NCBI GenBank assembly: GCA_021740645.1
Contig: JAIOZL010000017.1
Location: forward strand, 1-64,000
From: Bacteroidales bacterium
Lineage (GTDB): Bacteria > Bacteroidota > Bacteroidia > Bacteroidales > JAADJA01
DNA length: 64,000 nt
Reading direction: 5' to 3'
Shown here: positions 43,301 through 53,100 of the stretch, piece by piece
Layout of the letters: the number at the start of each line of letters is the position of its first letter
Position numbering within the stretch: the stretch's first letter is position 1
Program-made: the position numbers and the translations under genes
The notes under the pieces: generated by a model
Seen by the model: the letters and a program-made list of their open reading frames with translations, nothing else
Told to the model about the DNA's origin: nothing
Database searches by the model: none

Positions 43301-45546
43301 ACAGGCCTTGTCTCCGATTCTTTAGTTTTGGTGGCTATGGGTTCTGTCACTTCACCTGACCCTACTTTTAGTTTTTTAAAAGACGAGGAGGCATCCAATA
43401 ACACCACGGTACCTATTCTTTCAAGCAATATATTGGTATTGGCAACAAACTTCGATTCTTCGTTTTCTTTAATGTCAGGTATTTCGAGAAAAACGAGGTC
43501 AGTAACGGCAGACTCAGCCTCAACGATTTCGTAAAAAGGTTTACGTTCAATCTGGTTATTGAGCACTTTAATTTCTGCATCTATTCGCATATTGTCAAGG
43601 ATATCATCCATTTTTTTATAGATGATCTCGCTACGCTCATTTAAATAATTTACAATGAGTACGCGTATTCTTGCCTGTCCCCAATCATCTGACATCACAA
43701 GCAATTTTGAGAGTGTTAAGGCCAGGTTGCCATGATTACTTTTGTCGCGAAACCAGATATCGATGGTTTTCTTTTTGCCAAACCCTACCCGTTTATCATA
43801 ACCCAGCATCACCACATTCAGGTCTAGTTCATACAGGTTATTAAGCATTTCCACAAAACGTACCGGGTCGTGTGTATGCCGGGCCCATCCCAGCATAACA
43901 GTATTGGGTTCAAGGCCTGAGAACCCATAGGTCCGCGATATCAAATCGATGCCTTCGTACACATCCTTCACTATTTGGCGGCGGGTAAAGACACCTTTTG
44001 CTGATTCTTCGCCAGGAACAGATTGATTTTTTTTGGGAAATAAGGCCCTGGCATCTTTATTTTCAATCAGGTCGAAATTAGAGAGAACCCCATGAAGGCC
44101 TACCAGGTCTTTACCCAGGTTTAAAAGATGTGGACGACGGTTGGTTCCACCACTAAAAAGCATGATATTGGGCCGCCAGTTTCGTTCTACTTCTTCGGCC
44201 TTGTCCATTTTGTCAAGGGCAGTCCGCATAAAAGTGGACCATACGCTTTGCCATACATCCCCATATTCAAGTTTAATTTGTTTCCGTTTTAAAATAAAAT
44301 ATATGGCCATCATAATGATGAGGGCTGCAAACATGGAAACCACATCCAATTGGAACATTACTCCAAAAGCAGCAATAAAACCGACCAACCCAATGTATCT
44401 GCTGATTTTGAATGAAGGCCTGAAATCAGTACTGGCCCAGCTTTCAAGGTAATAAGCGATATTGATAAACCCATAAGAAGCGAGGTAAAACATAGAAACG
44501 ACCCGTGCGATAACATTTAATTCACCGATCAGGATGCCTGCTTCGGCAATTATAAATATTACGATCAGGGCCACCCGTGGCTCATTATTGACTCCATAAA
44601 CCTTTGAAAAAAGCTTAGGCCCAATCTTGTCGGACGACATAGCCTGCAGGATGCGGGGCCCACCAAGAATACCTCCCAGGGCCGAAGAAAGGGTGGCACC
44701 CCAGATACCAGCCACAACCAGAGGGGTAAACCAGGCAAGTTTCATTAAAAAGTTGTAATCGTTGGTCAGAAGGTCGCGGTTAACAAAAAATGCTATGGCA
44801 ACGGCAAGCCCCACATAAATCACTAATCCTACCGTTATGGAAGCCATGGTTCCCAGAGGGATGGATTTTTTGGGGTCTTTTAAATCGCCAGACATGGCCA
44901 CTCCTGCGGTAAATCCTGTCACAGCCGGGAAAAATACCGCAAAGATCACAGCCAGGTCAATTTCTGAATTTATGGGATTTAATAATGGTGCATCAGGATG
45001 AAGGTCGGTATTCAACATAAATCCTACAAAAATTGAAACGAGGGAGAGGGCAATGGCCCCAAGAATATAAAATTGTGTTTTTATAGCCAATGAAGTGCTG
45101 ATAAAGGCGATGGCCACTAATACTAAAATAGCAGCTGTGCCAATGACCCTGTAGCCCATGAGGTTTTGTTCTAATCCAAGGAAATGAGCTACTGGTTCAA
45201 TACTTAAAAAGTTTTCAGCGAAACCTACCAGGTAAAGAGAAATACTCAGGGCAGTCCCCACAAAGAGAGTTATCCCAATTGCGCCACCCATTGGCAATCC
45301 TAAACTTCTGGATAATATATAGTAGATACCTCCGGCTTTAATTTTTTTATCTGTAGCTATGGAGGAAACACTTAATCCGGTGGATAGGGAGATCACATGG
45401 GCTAACAAGATAATAATTACAGTACTTACCAATCCTGCATTTCCGACTACCCATCCCAGGCGCATGTACATTATTACCCCCAGAATGGTTAAAAGAGAAG
45501 GAGTAAATACTCCAGCAAATGCCCCAAATTTTTTTGCTTTTGCCAT
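40369..45546 (-). CDS. Giant fusion: SLC12-like cation-chloride/amino-acid permease plus coiled region plus AAA/STAND-like ATPase
   Basis: This 1725-residue protein has an N-terminal APC-superfamily permease with 12 spans (residues 7-420; FTPSLLTILGVIMYMRLGW, AGGIYYILSRSLG), a 440-730 cytoplasmic domain as in SLC12 carriers (GGTNRRPHLLNL, GLEPNTVMLGWARHTHDP), a helical linker (about 755-1385), and a P-loop unit: FWFGRQKEL at 1402-1410 (AAA_16-type entry), Walker A GDAKSGKS at 1432-1439, Walker B MMVLDDLELF near 1497-1506, then a winged-helix-like tail (about 1650-1725). Typical relatives stop near residue 740. Function unknown; regulated ion or osmolyte transport is inferred. The mechanosensitive channel gene follows 20 bp downstream. 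Confidence 0.7.
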   Translation of the reverse strand: MAKAKKFGAFAGVFTPSLLTILGVIMYMRLGWVVGNAGLVSTVIIILLAHVISLSTGLSVSSIATDKKIKAGGIYYILSRSLGLPMGGAIGITLFVGTALSISLYLVGFAENFLSIEPVAHFLGLEQNLMGYRVIGTAAILVLVAIAFISTSLAIKTQFYILGAIALSLVSIFVGFMLNTDLHPDAPLLNPINSEIDLAVIFAVFFPAVTGFTAGVAMSGDLKDPKKSIPLGTMASITVGLVIYVGLAVAIAFFVNRDLLTNDYNFLMKLAWFTPLVVAGIWGATLSSALGGILGGPRILQAMSSDKIGPKLFSKVYGVNNEPRVALIVIFIIAEAGILIGELNVIARVVSMFYLASYGFINIAYYLESWASTDFRPSFKISRYIGLVGFIAAFGVMFQLDVVSMFAALIIMMAIYFILKRKQIKLEYGDVWQSVWSTFMRTALDKMDKAEEVERNWRPNIMLFSGGTNRRPHLLNLGKDLVGLHGVLSNFDLIENKDARALFPKKNQSVPGEESAKGVFTRRQIVKDVYEGIDLISRTYGFSGLEPNTVMLGWARHTHDPVRFVEMLNNLYELDLNVVMLGYDKRVGFGKKKTIDIWFRDKSNHGNLALTLSKLLVMSDDWGQARIRVLIVNYLNERSEIIYKKMDDILDNMRIDAEIKVLNNQIERKPFYEIVEAESAVTDLVFLEIPDIKENEESKFVANTNILLERIGTVVLLDASSSFKKLKVGSGEVTEPIATKTKESETRPVKLKETILPEKPELAEACTHLLEKLDNLSKNYYKRTFKQIFDYRLNKTDLARQSVEKAYAVLENKSGKINSSSQIQLVSQLKTGLLIKLGKILEEMQTTVLSESQDTLETGITYLNSELDKIRKDIPEKVNIFLNREDLNPDSGDGMKVRLLKMNRRIFNKQKLLGQGIPYAVNFKEICNGILPGRKLGSAKESFFQFGNLNISFSFEFQKLLYAVTDAFQVIEKNIGQDNLQEIITLGKQNVFSHLDQLTSIIESSSVDIELQLNKEDNRCVHDISQAVSDYPANLLAQAQARKKIKEAGKELQSLPSKWGVNQSILTKSIHTELQLLLVEYRLYKIIEQSLFEINKILDEQVFMRLNQIQQSIAPKGKGEQEEEKISLPATNLQSQSLQLSLNKITDKAFRNIKSILRQLPANLEVFTEETINELTNRQFSDEETLKIPVLRLVDYFIQNELIAPLVSNTNKMAENIQGLQVIIEDAARLINLSRQNDKGTFVPEEDYENFGDIEAFTNDQRKKVDVNIEAIKTEFDTYKKNIRVLYTKTSAELHLFRLLKASENNKYLVRKDADKENRFIQTRLRIIRDFVQHQKANLWHSQSEARLLAKKVTDDQSKDVNLIDEMLNFKEKVSPKNGIIKKIPFYYQQLFLSQYNYQPEFWFGRQKELGLARKAINRYKAGIKGCLVITGDAKSGKSFFANYLVNENQKDHPTYIINPSGTGPAHPDTFLEHLKEATGMGGSVHEIMDKLPENSMMVLDDLELFWERSENGLVVIDSVFNLVRHYSDKVFFILVFNKRVFKLINQINPFGHFALQVVQLGPFGSKEIQEVILFRHRTSGLKLQIEKNTPGHISQAQYARLFNQVFNFSGGNIGAALLAWVTGISDFKNDTILLQSPRLPDTAVFTKLPKETKIYLLQFLLHKQLSVQKLCNVLLEEEIKVNYTVNYLRRAGIINEKAGGIFAIDKFLQVHIAKYLMTEFDKGN

Positions 45547-45644
45547 GTAGATTGTTTTGCAGGATAAAAGTAGTAAATTTAATTAAGAGGAGAAAAAGAA
45601 CCTAAGAATGCCCTGTAGCTCCCTAAATTTAACTGCATGAGTGA

Positions 45645-45676
45645 AATAAAAATCCAAACCCAAATCTATTGGGTTT
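45645..45676 (-). terminator. Likely terminator at the end of the small membrane protein gene
   Basis: On the minus strand AAACCCAA and TTGGGTTT (45669-45676 and 45656-45663) pair around a 5-nt loop and are followed by GGATTTTTATTTC. The stem includes the stop codon and last codons of the membrane protein gene, separating it from the giant transporter gene. Confidence 0.6.
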
Positions 45677-46064
45677 TTATGTTACTTAATTTTTTTATGA
45701 TTAAGGTTGCCAAAAATGCCTCAAGAAAACTTAAGGGGATAGCAAAATATAAAATGCCTAAAGGCAAAACACCCATATTCCAGGTTACTACCCACATCAA
45801 AACAAAGCCTACAAACCAGGAGAGAAAAGTTGTTGGCCAAAGTGAAAATTTCCCGGAAATAATGTAAATGGCAATGGCAAATAATAGCGACCATAGCCCC
45901 CAAACAGATCCGTTTAGCGGTTCGGAGGGGAATATAAGCCCAAGCGAGTTGCAGTGTTCCGTCCAATACGACTTCAGGAGAAACTCATTTCTGACAAATT
46001 CAGAAATACTGATCCATATAGTGGCCAGAAGGATGGGTAAGATAGTTTTTTTAAGTACTATCAT
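45666..46064 (-). CDS. Conserved four-span membrane protein, translationally coupled to the PAS protein
   Basis: The 132-residue protein has four predicted spans (about 8-26, 55-71, 77-97, 102-124) with a WGLWSLLFAIAIYIISGKF segment and many aromatic residues. It does not match a characterised family to my knowledge, though small proteins with this pattern are common in Bacteroidota. Its ATG overlaps the stop of the PAS gene (ATGA at 46061-46064), so it is co-translated and may partner it. A hairpin ends the pair. Confidence 0.6.
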   Translation of the reverse strand: MIVLKKTILPILLATIWISISEFVRNEFLLKSYWTEHCNSLGLIFPSEPLNGSVWGLWSLLFAIAIYIISGKFSLWPTTFLSWFVGFVLMWVVTWNMGVLPLGILYFAIPLSFLEAFLATLIIKKLSNIKTQ

Positions 46065-48559
46065 TTTTCAGATTCTTTAATTTTATTTTCAAGTTCTTTC
46101 AATTTGTCTCTCAATTCCTTAATCCTGAATTCCCTGCCTATAAAAAGTTTATTAAAACGCATTAATTCCTCGTTTTTCTTTTCGAGTTCAGTTGTTCTTT
46201 CAGCTACTAATTTCTCCAGGTTTTCATGGTGTTTTTTGATTTCCTCTGCGGCTTTCTTTTGCCGGGTAACATCCATTACCATTCCTATAATCATGTCGAT
46301 TTTACCCTGTGCGTTTTTCCGCGAAGTTAAGGCTAAATCGGCCCACATAATTTCTCCGTTTTTATGGATATATCTTTTCTCCAACCTAAAATCATTGATC
46401 TCTCCTGAAATTATTTTATTCACCATGTTTATTTCAAAGGGCATATCGTCAGGATGGGTAAACTGCCGAATATTCATTTTAATAATATCTTCACGACTAT
46501 GACCCAATAAAGCAAGAAATTCTTTATTCACTTCAAGGATGTTTCCCTCATTATCGCTAAGGACAATTCCTATATTTGAATGCTCAAAGATACCTTTGAA
46601 TTTTGCTTCACTTTCTTTAAGGGCAAGATCAGCCAGTTTCCTGTCTGTAATATCTTTTGAGATAATCTGAATACCCTTAACCTGTTTATTGTTTCCTAAA
46701 ATTCTGGTATAGGTTGACAGGAACCATTTTGTTCCTTCCTGCAATTGAACCTGATCTTCGTAATCTTTGCTTTTAGTTGAACCTGCTGCCAACTTTAACC
46801 TGTCCATATATTTTAAATAAACTGCATCTCCATATAACTCCCTAATGTTTTTCCCGACAAAATCTTCAGGTTTCCCTCCCATTAATTTTGCGGCCAGGTT
46901 ATTAAAGAGGATCAGTTTACCATTAAGATCCCAATATCCAATACCGGCACCAGCGCTTTCGAGTAATACCCGGTGTTTTTCTTCGCTTTCTTTTAATTTA
47001 ATTTCCGCTTGTTTTTGCTGAGTGATATCTTCAAATATTACACAAAATTTTTTATTGTTATCCCAGGGGCGGTATACCCTGCAATGATACAATTTGCCAG
47101 TGGGTTCATGAAATAATTCGAAGGTATCCGTTTTGCCTGTTAGCGCCACATTTCCATATCGCTTAATCCATTCTGGCTCCGTTTCCGGCCAAACCTCATG
47201 AACAGTTTTACCTTTTACTTCATTATTCTTTACTCCGGTTATATCTTCATAAGCCTTATTAATGTATTCGAAGCGATAGCTAATAAACTTACCGGATTTG
47301 TCAAATACCGATTCGAAGATTACAAAGGCATTGATCATACTGTTTAATAAATGACTTAATTCATTCCTGTTTTCAGAAAGGGCAAGTTCGGCAGTTTTGC
47401 GGACAGTAATATCTTTAACAAATCCTAAAAATCTGTCCGTAGATATTTTTACAGCATCAACTGTCCAAAAACGTATTTCACCTTTTTTTGTGACAAATCT
47501 TATTTCTGCACTTGCATATCCATCATTGGCTAATGACGAGAAATGTTGAATCCCTTTCTCAATATCTTCAGGGTGCAGCAGATCGGTAATACCCATGGAA
47601 AGTAATTCTTTTTTGGTGTATCCTGTAATTTTACAGGCAGCTTGATTAACTTCCTTATATTTTCCATTATCATCTGCAACAAAAACACCATCCGGTGCAT
47701 CTTCGATGTATGATCTGAATTTTTCTTCGCTTTCTCTCAGTTTACTTTCAATTTTCTTCTGGGGAGTAATGTCGGTGGCAATGCCACATACAGCGTAGAT
47801 AGTACCATCGTTGTTATAAAGTGGAATCTTTGAAGATAATACCGTATGCATGCCATCTGGATGAGGTACAAATTCCTCAAGTACCAATGGCTTTTTCTCA
47901 GCTATAACAGCCTTATCATGTTTTCGGAATTGGGTTGCCTGATCTTTTGAGAATATATCAAAATCAGTGAGACCCTGTATTTCAGCATTCGTTATTTGGT
48001 GTAGTTGCTCGAAAACTTTGTTGATGTATAAGTATTTTCCTTCAAGATCTTTGATAAAAACCGCCTGTGAGGTATTATCCAAAATACTACGGTATTTATT
48101 TTCACTTTCCCGCAGTGCTTCTTCAGCCTGCCTTGTTTCTGTAACATCAACTCCTGAACTTAATATCTCATAGAATGTACCGTTGTCATTCTTAAGAATT
48201 GAATTATGCCATGCAATTATACGTTCATTACCCTCTGCATTAATAACAGGGTTTTCGTAAAATTCCAGGGGCTCTAACTTTCCTGAACAAATATTATCAA
48301 AAACATTTTTAACTTTTTCCACCTGGTTTTTTGGCAGAAAATGTTCAAACCAATTCCTTCCCAGGATTTCGCTTTCAGGGTATCCCAGTACTTCAGTTGC
48401 TTTTTTATTTGCCAGTGTAACGACCCCATCCTTGTTAAGAACAATAAACATGTTCCCAGCTACACTTAGGTAATGTTGTGTTGGATTTTTCTCTAGTTCT
48501 GCGATCCTTTTTTTTAGGATTTTAATTTCCCTGATCAGATCTTCATATTTTTTTGCCAT
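46061..48559 (-). CDS. Six-PAS sensor protein without kinase domain
   Basis: The 832-residue soluble protein begins with a short coiled coil (1-27), then six PAS/PAC domains (about 28-145, 154-270, 280-390, 400-515, 525-640, 650-770) joined by the usual ESEEKFR-type linkers, and ends in a coiled coil (771-832) with VAERTTELEKKNEELMRFNK. There is no histidine kinase, GGDEF or EAL domain and no membrane span. Such proteins may sense redox or ligands and act through partners. Its 4-bp overlap with the four-span membrane gene suggests the partner. Confidence 0.8.
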   Translation of the reverse strand: MAKKYEDLIREIKILKKRIAELEKNPTQHYLSVAGNMFIVLNKDGVVTLANKKATEVLGYPESEILGRNWFEHFLPKNQVEKVKNVFDNICSGKLEPLEFYENPVINAEGNERIIAWHNSILKNDNGTFYEILSSGVDVTETRQAEEALRESENKYRSILDNTSQAVFIKDLEGKYLYINKVFEQLHQITNAEIQGLTDFDIFSKDQATQFRKHDKAVIAEKKPLVLEEFVPHPDGMHTVLSSKIPLYNNDGTIYAVCGIATDITPQKKIESKLRESEEKFRSYIEDAPDGVFVADDNGKYKEVNQAACKITGYTKKELLSMGITDLLHPEDIEKGIQHFSSLANDGYASAEIRFVTKKGEIRFWTVDAVKISTDRFLGFVKDITVRKTAELALSENRNELSHLLNSMINAFVIFESVFDKSGKFISYRFEYINKAYEDITGVKNNEVKGKTVHEVWPETEPEWIKRYGNVALTGKTDTFELFHEPTGKLYHCRVYRPWDNNKKFCVIFEDITQQKQAEIKLKESEEKHRVLLESAGAGIGYWDLNGKLILFNNLAAKLMGGKPEDFVGKNIRELYGDAVYLKYMDRLKLAAGSTKSKDYEDQVQLQEGTKWFLSTYTRILGNNKQVKGIQIISKDITDRKLADLALKESEAKFKGIFEHSNIGIVLSDNEGNILEVNKEFLALLGHSREDIIKMNIRQFTHPDDMPFEINMVNKIISGEINDFRLEKRYIHKNGEIMWADLALTSRKNAQGKIDMIIGMVMDVTRQKKAAEEIKKHHENLEKLVAERTTELEKKNEELMRFNKLFIGREFRIKELRDKLKELENKIKESEK

Positions 48560-48781
48560 GATAGACCGGTGATGTTAGATTTATAAAATTACTTTTTTTT
48601 TTAATAAGTAATCCTATGTTCGCTACAATCATTTGATCTATTCTTTTAATTGCATAAAATATAAGGTACATAATGCATAAGAGGTTCGGTGAAAATTTTC
48701 CTTTTAAGTAAATAATTAAATAGGTTTAGTTATTAATTCGGATAAAATTTCGTCGAATCAGATTGCAGTTGTTAGATTGTA

Positions 48782-49900
48782 CTATTTGTTTTCAATCCTC
48801 CCATCTGCATGTTTTGCAAAACGTCCCTGGTCAATGGGATGCACAGGGCCACTAACCGGCCAGGGCCAACCACCAAATTCAGTCCGTTGATAGTCATCAA
48901 AAGCCTGTTGAATTTCCTGTCTGGTATTCATTACAAAGGGACCATGCTGCACAACAGGTTCTGCTATGGGTTTGCCCTGAAGGATCAAAATATGGCTGTC
49001 TTCATCGCCACTTTCAATAATAATTTCCATGTCTGCAGGGATTTCAGCCGAATGGTAATTGTCAAGTTCGGCATCCCCAATTTTTAATTTATTACCTTTA
49101 TAAAAATAGATTGTCCGTATAATTCCTTCTGAAGCTTCAGGAAGTGTCCAGTGTGCCCAAGCTTCCATTTTTGCATTCCAGATTCCCACTTCATTCGTTG
49201 AATCAGCAGCCCAGGAATCTGGAGGGGGAGGTGGAGCAGAATACTGGCCCAAAGTTCCAGCTATTATTTCAACTTTGGTTTGTTTTCCATTTTCATCTGT
49301 AAGATCAAAAACCGGAATAGAATCAGCCCATAACATCTTAAAGTGAGGCTCCACAAATTTTTTGGCCTTGGGTAAATTAAGCCAAATTTGAAATAACTCA
49401 AGCGGATTTTCCTTGTCCTGATTGATCAGTGGGAACATTTCGGCGTGCTGTATGCCTTTACCTGCCGTCATCCACTGGGTATCGCCATGGCCATAACGGC
49501 CCGAAGCACCCAAAGAATCGGAATGATCGACCATCCCTTTTCGAACTACCGTAACGGTTTCAAACCCCCGATGCGGGTGGCTTGGAAAACCAGGAACTTT
49601 TTGTCCGTGATACATTCTCCAGCCATCTTTTATTAAAAAATCCTGGCCAATCTGTCTTCCTTTCAAATGTCCGGGATCAGGACCCATATTTGCATTCCCT
49701 TTTGGGAAAAAATCTTCATGGTGTACGCAAAAAAGAAAAGGATCAGAGGTTTCCCACTGAAAGCCTAATGGTTTGATGTTTTTTACTTCAGGTGTATTCA
49801 TTCCATTGATTTTTGTTGATGAAATTCCTTTAAGGCCTCCCAGGGCAGTGGAAGAGGATACCGCTATTATCTTCTTAATAAAACTTCTCCGGTTTTTCAT
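48782..49900 (-). CDS. Tat-exported pirin family protein
   Basis: The roughly 372-residue pirin has two cupin halves. The first holds the metal-binding pattern FPSHPHRGFETVTVV and a GIQHAEMFP motif, the pirin hallmark. The N terminus MKNRRSFIKKIIAVSSSTALGG is a twin-arginine signal (NRRSFIKK then hydrophobic). Most pirins are cytosolic; an exported one is unusual. ATG 49900 starts the Tat signal; the longer TTG frame (49927) adds nine residues without reason. It is alone, with 235 bp to the tricorn gene. Confidence 0.8.
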   Translation of the reverse strand: MKNRRSFIKKIIAVSSSTALGGLKGISSTKINGMNTPEVKNIKPLGFQWETSDPFLFCVHHEDFFPKGNANMGPDPGHLKGRQIGQDFLIKDGWRMYHGQKVPGFPSHPHRGFETVTVVRKGMVDHSDSLGASGRYGHGDTQWMTAGKGIQHAEMFPLINQDKENPLELFQIWLNLPKAKKFVEPHFKMLWADSIPVFDLTDENGKQTKVEIIAGTLGQYSAPPPPPDSWAADSTNEVGIWNAKMEAWAHWTLPEASEGIIRTIYFYKGNKLKIGDAELDNYHSAEIPADMEIIIESGDEDSHILILQGKPIAEPVVQHGPFVMNTRQEIQQAFDDYQRTEFGGWPWPVSGPVHPIDQGRFAKHADGRIENK

Positions 49901-50083
49901 TGATTGTTTTTCTTGCTTAATTAACAAATTAATACCGGGGCTTGTTTAAGGGTTATTTTATTTACTATGGAAATATTATTGAATATTTTGTCAAGCTGAG
50001 GCTATTCGCATAAATCCTTATATGCAGTTTAAGACTTCTTAAATTAAGAATCTTCGTAAAATCTATAAAGATTAGAAATGAAA

Positions 50084-50117
50084 TTAAAAACCCGCAAAAA
50101 TTTCTTATTTGCGGGTT
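50084..50117 (-). terminator. Terminator of the tricorn-like protease gene
   Basis: On the minus strand a 10-bp perfect stem (AACCCGCAAA with TTTGCGGGTT; arms 50108-50117 and 50089-50098) and a 9-nt loop end in a T-rich tract. It starts 20 bp after the gene end. Confidence 0.8.
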
Positions 50118-50136
50118 CTGTATATATTGTAGGTTT

Positions 50137-53100
50137 CTATTTACTCTTATCCGGGTATTCCGGTACACCCGGCAAATCTTCCGGCCATTCTTTCAGTTGA
50201 TCAAGGGCAACCTGAATAGCCTTATTCAATTGTTCGTCAATCCCTTCATATTCTTTGGCAGGATCATTTTCTAATTCTATATCCGGATCCACCCCATAAC
50301 CCTCAATTACAAACTTGCTTCCGTCGCGATGGTAACTTGAAAACTCCGGTTTACGAAGGTCGCCACCATCAATAAAGGGTAAAGATCCTCTTATACCCAC
50401 AACACCACCCCACGAACGAGTTCCGATGATGGTGCCCATATTAAGGGTTTTAAATTGGTACGGGAATAAATCGCCATCGGAAGCTGAGTATTTATCAATC
50501 AGCATAACTTTAGGGCCGTAATGCAAACCTGCAGGACTGGTATAGGGTGTTCCGTTGCGGCTGACACGCATAAGAGTCAACTCGCGGCGCAGACGCTCTA
50601 TGATCATAGGGCTTACATTCCCTCCTCCATTGCCGCGATCGTCAATAATAAGGGCTTTCTTTCTGAGCTGGGGATAATAATACTTAATAAATTCATTCAA
50701 CCCCTGGGCACTCATATCAGGTATGTGGATGTATCCCACCTGGCCATCAGTAGCTTCCGAAACTTTTTCGATATTGTTTTGTACCCAATTATAATAATAC
50801 AGTTTACTTTCATCTGAAATCGGCTCAATAATTATCTTTCTACCTCCTTCAGTTGCTTTAGCGTTAATTGTCAGTTCAACCTGAACTCTGGCTTTTCCTA
50901 CAAGCGATTCGTAGATATCTTTCATCTTATTAGTGGGTTTGCCATTAACTGCTGTAATAAAATCACCTTCTTTTACATCCACGCCAACTTCAGTCAATGG
51001 GGATTTTTTGGAAGAGGTCCAGTTTTCCCCTTTCAGAATTTTATCTATCCGGTAATATCCTGACGCATCGCGGCTAAGCCTGGCGCCAAGTAAGCCTGTT
51101 TTAATCCTTTCAGGTGAGGGTTTGTCGCCTCCGCTGATATAGGCATGACCCACACTCAGTTCACCTATCATTTCACCAATAATATAATTCAAGTCATTAC
51201 GATCGTTTATCCAGGGAACTAGGGGTTCATATTTGGTATGGATAGCTTTCCAATCCACCCCGTGCATACCCGGATCATAAAAGAAATCACGCATTTGTCT
51301 CCAGGCTTCATTGTAAATCTGGTTCCACTCTTCTTTCAGGTTTACCAGGGCTTTCATATTTGAAAGGTCAACAAAATCAGAAAGTTTTATATTTCCTTTG
51401 GGAAGATCGATAATACCGTACTTGTCTTTGTCATTAATTACCATCTTTTTATTATCGGCCGAAATAATATAACTGCCATACTCTCCAATTTCGGTTTCCT
51501 TCAGCTTCTTCAGGTCATAAAGCATTAATTTGGTGGATTCCTGTTTGCTGTTTCCCATACAATAATATACACTGTTATCAATGCAGCTAATGTTGTAATA
51601 GTAGCCGGCTTTTCCCGGTATGTCTAAAATGCGGTCGATTATCCCATTAAAATCAATGGTGATAGTTTCTTTATCGGCTTCCGGTTTTTTATCATCTTCC
51701 TTTTTAGGTTCTTCTTTTTTCTCCTCTTTTATTTCTACTTCATCGTTTACCGGTTGAAATGGATTTTCGACATCCTTTCGGAGGGTTACAAAATAGAGCT
51801 TTTGCATATCCTGATATGCATGGTTCCATTCGACCCATGAATAGATTGGGTTGAAATCACGGGAGGAGCTAAAAAATAAATAATCACCATTGGAGCTAAA
51901 AGAAGGATTTCCTGAGCTATACCAGCCATCCGTTACAGCATTTTTTTCTTTTGTATCCAGATTATACACCCATATCCGGGTCATTTCTTCTTTAGCAGGC
52001 AGCGGATAGGTAATCCATTTACTGTCTGGTGACCAGTTATAGCTTCCTAATTCTCCATCAGGTGAATGTTCAACGAGCGTAATTTCTTTCGTTTCTACAT
52101 TTACATACTGAAGGTTCTGATTCCTGTCTGACCATAAAAGCTTTTTACTATCAGGGGACCAAATAGGATTATACTTGTAGTTTGAGCTATTGCTTGTAAT
52201 TTTAATGGCTGCCTCAGTACCATCCTGGTTTTGGATATAAATTTCATCCTCACCCGTACGATCCGATATATAAGATATGTATTTTCCATCAGGTGACCAC
52301 TCTACATTCCGGTCGTGTATCCCCGAAGATTCCGTCAAGTTTCTCGTCATCCCATGTTCAGCGGGTACCGTCCAAACATCACCTCTTGCTCCAAAAGCGA
52401 GGCGTTTCCCATCAGGCGAAATAGCCCAGCTATCAATTGATTTAGAAGCATCTTTAAATACTTCACGGCTTCCATATAAATCCTCTGCAATTTGAATATT
52501 AATTTTATTTGCTTGCTGAGTTTCAATATTGAAATTATAAAGATATCCGCCATTTTCATAGATGATGGAGTTGTTTCCGGCCGAAGGAAATTTAATATCA
52601 TAATTGGTGTATTGAGTAACTTTTCTTGTTTCACCTGTTTCAAGATTGTAGGCAAATAAATTCATGGTACGATCGCGGTCGGAGAGAAAATAAATCTCGT
52701 TCCCAATCCACATTGGAATAATATCCTGAGCTTCGTTATTGGTTATATTAATAGTTTCTTTGGTTTTAAAATCATAAATCCACACATCATCGGCCATGCC
52801 TCCCTTATAATATTTCCAGGTACGGAATTCCCTGAAAACCCTGTTGTAAGCAAGTTTTTTCCCATCCGGTGAATAAGAACAAAAGCCTCCTGCCGGCAAG
52901 GGAAGTTCTTCAGAAAGGCCACCATTAATATTTGCTAGAAAAAGTTGTCCTTTAAACGAATTAAACGATTGTTTACGCGAGCGGTAAACAATATTTTCGT
53001 TGTCCTTCCATGACATTACAATATTATTCGGCCCCATTCTGTCGGAAATGTCATCCCTGCCCAATGTAGCTGTATAAGTTAAACGAACAGGTTTACTTCC

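Noticed and set aside
46104-46502. A 132-residue frame opposite the PAS gene
   Set aside because: A shadow of PAS coding sequence with Ser/Phe-rich content; no promoter or start site.
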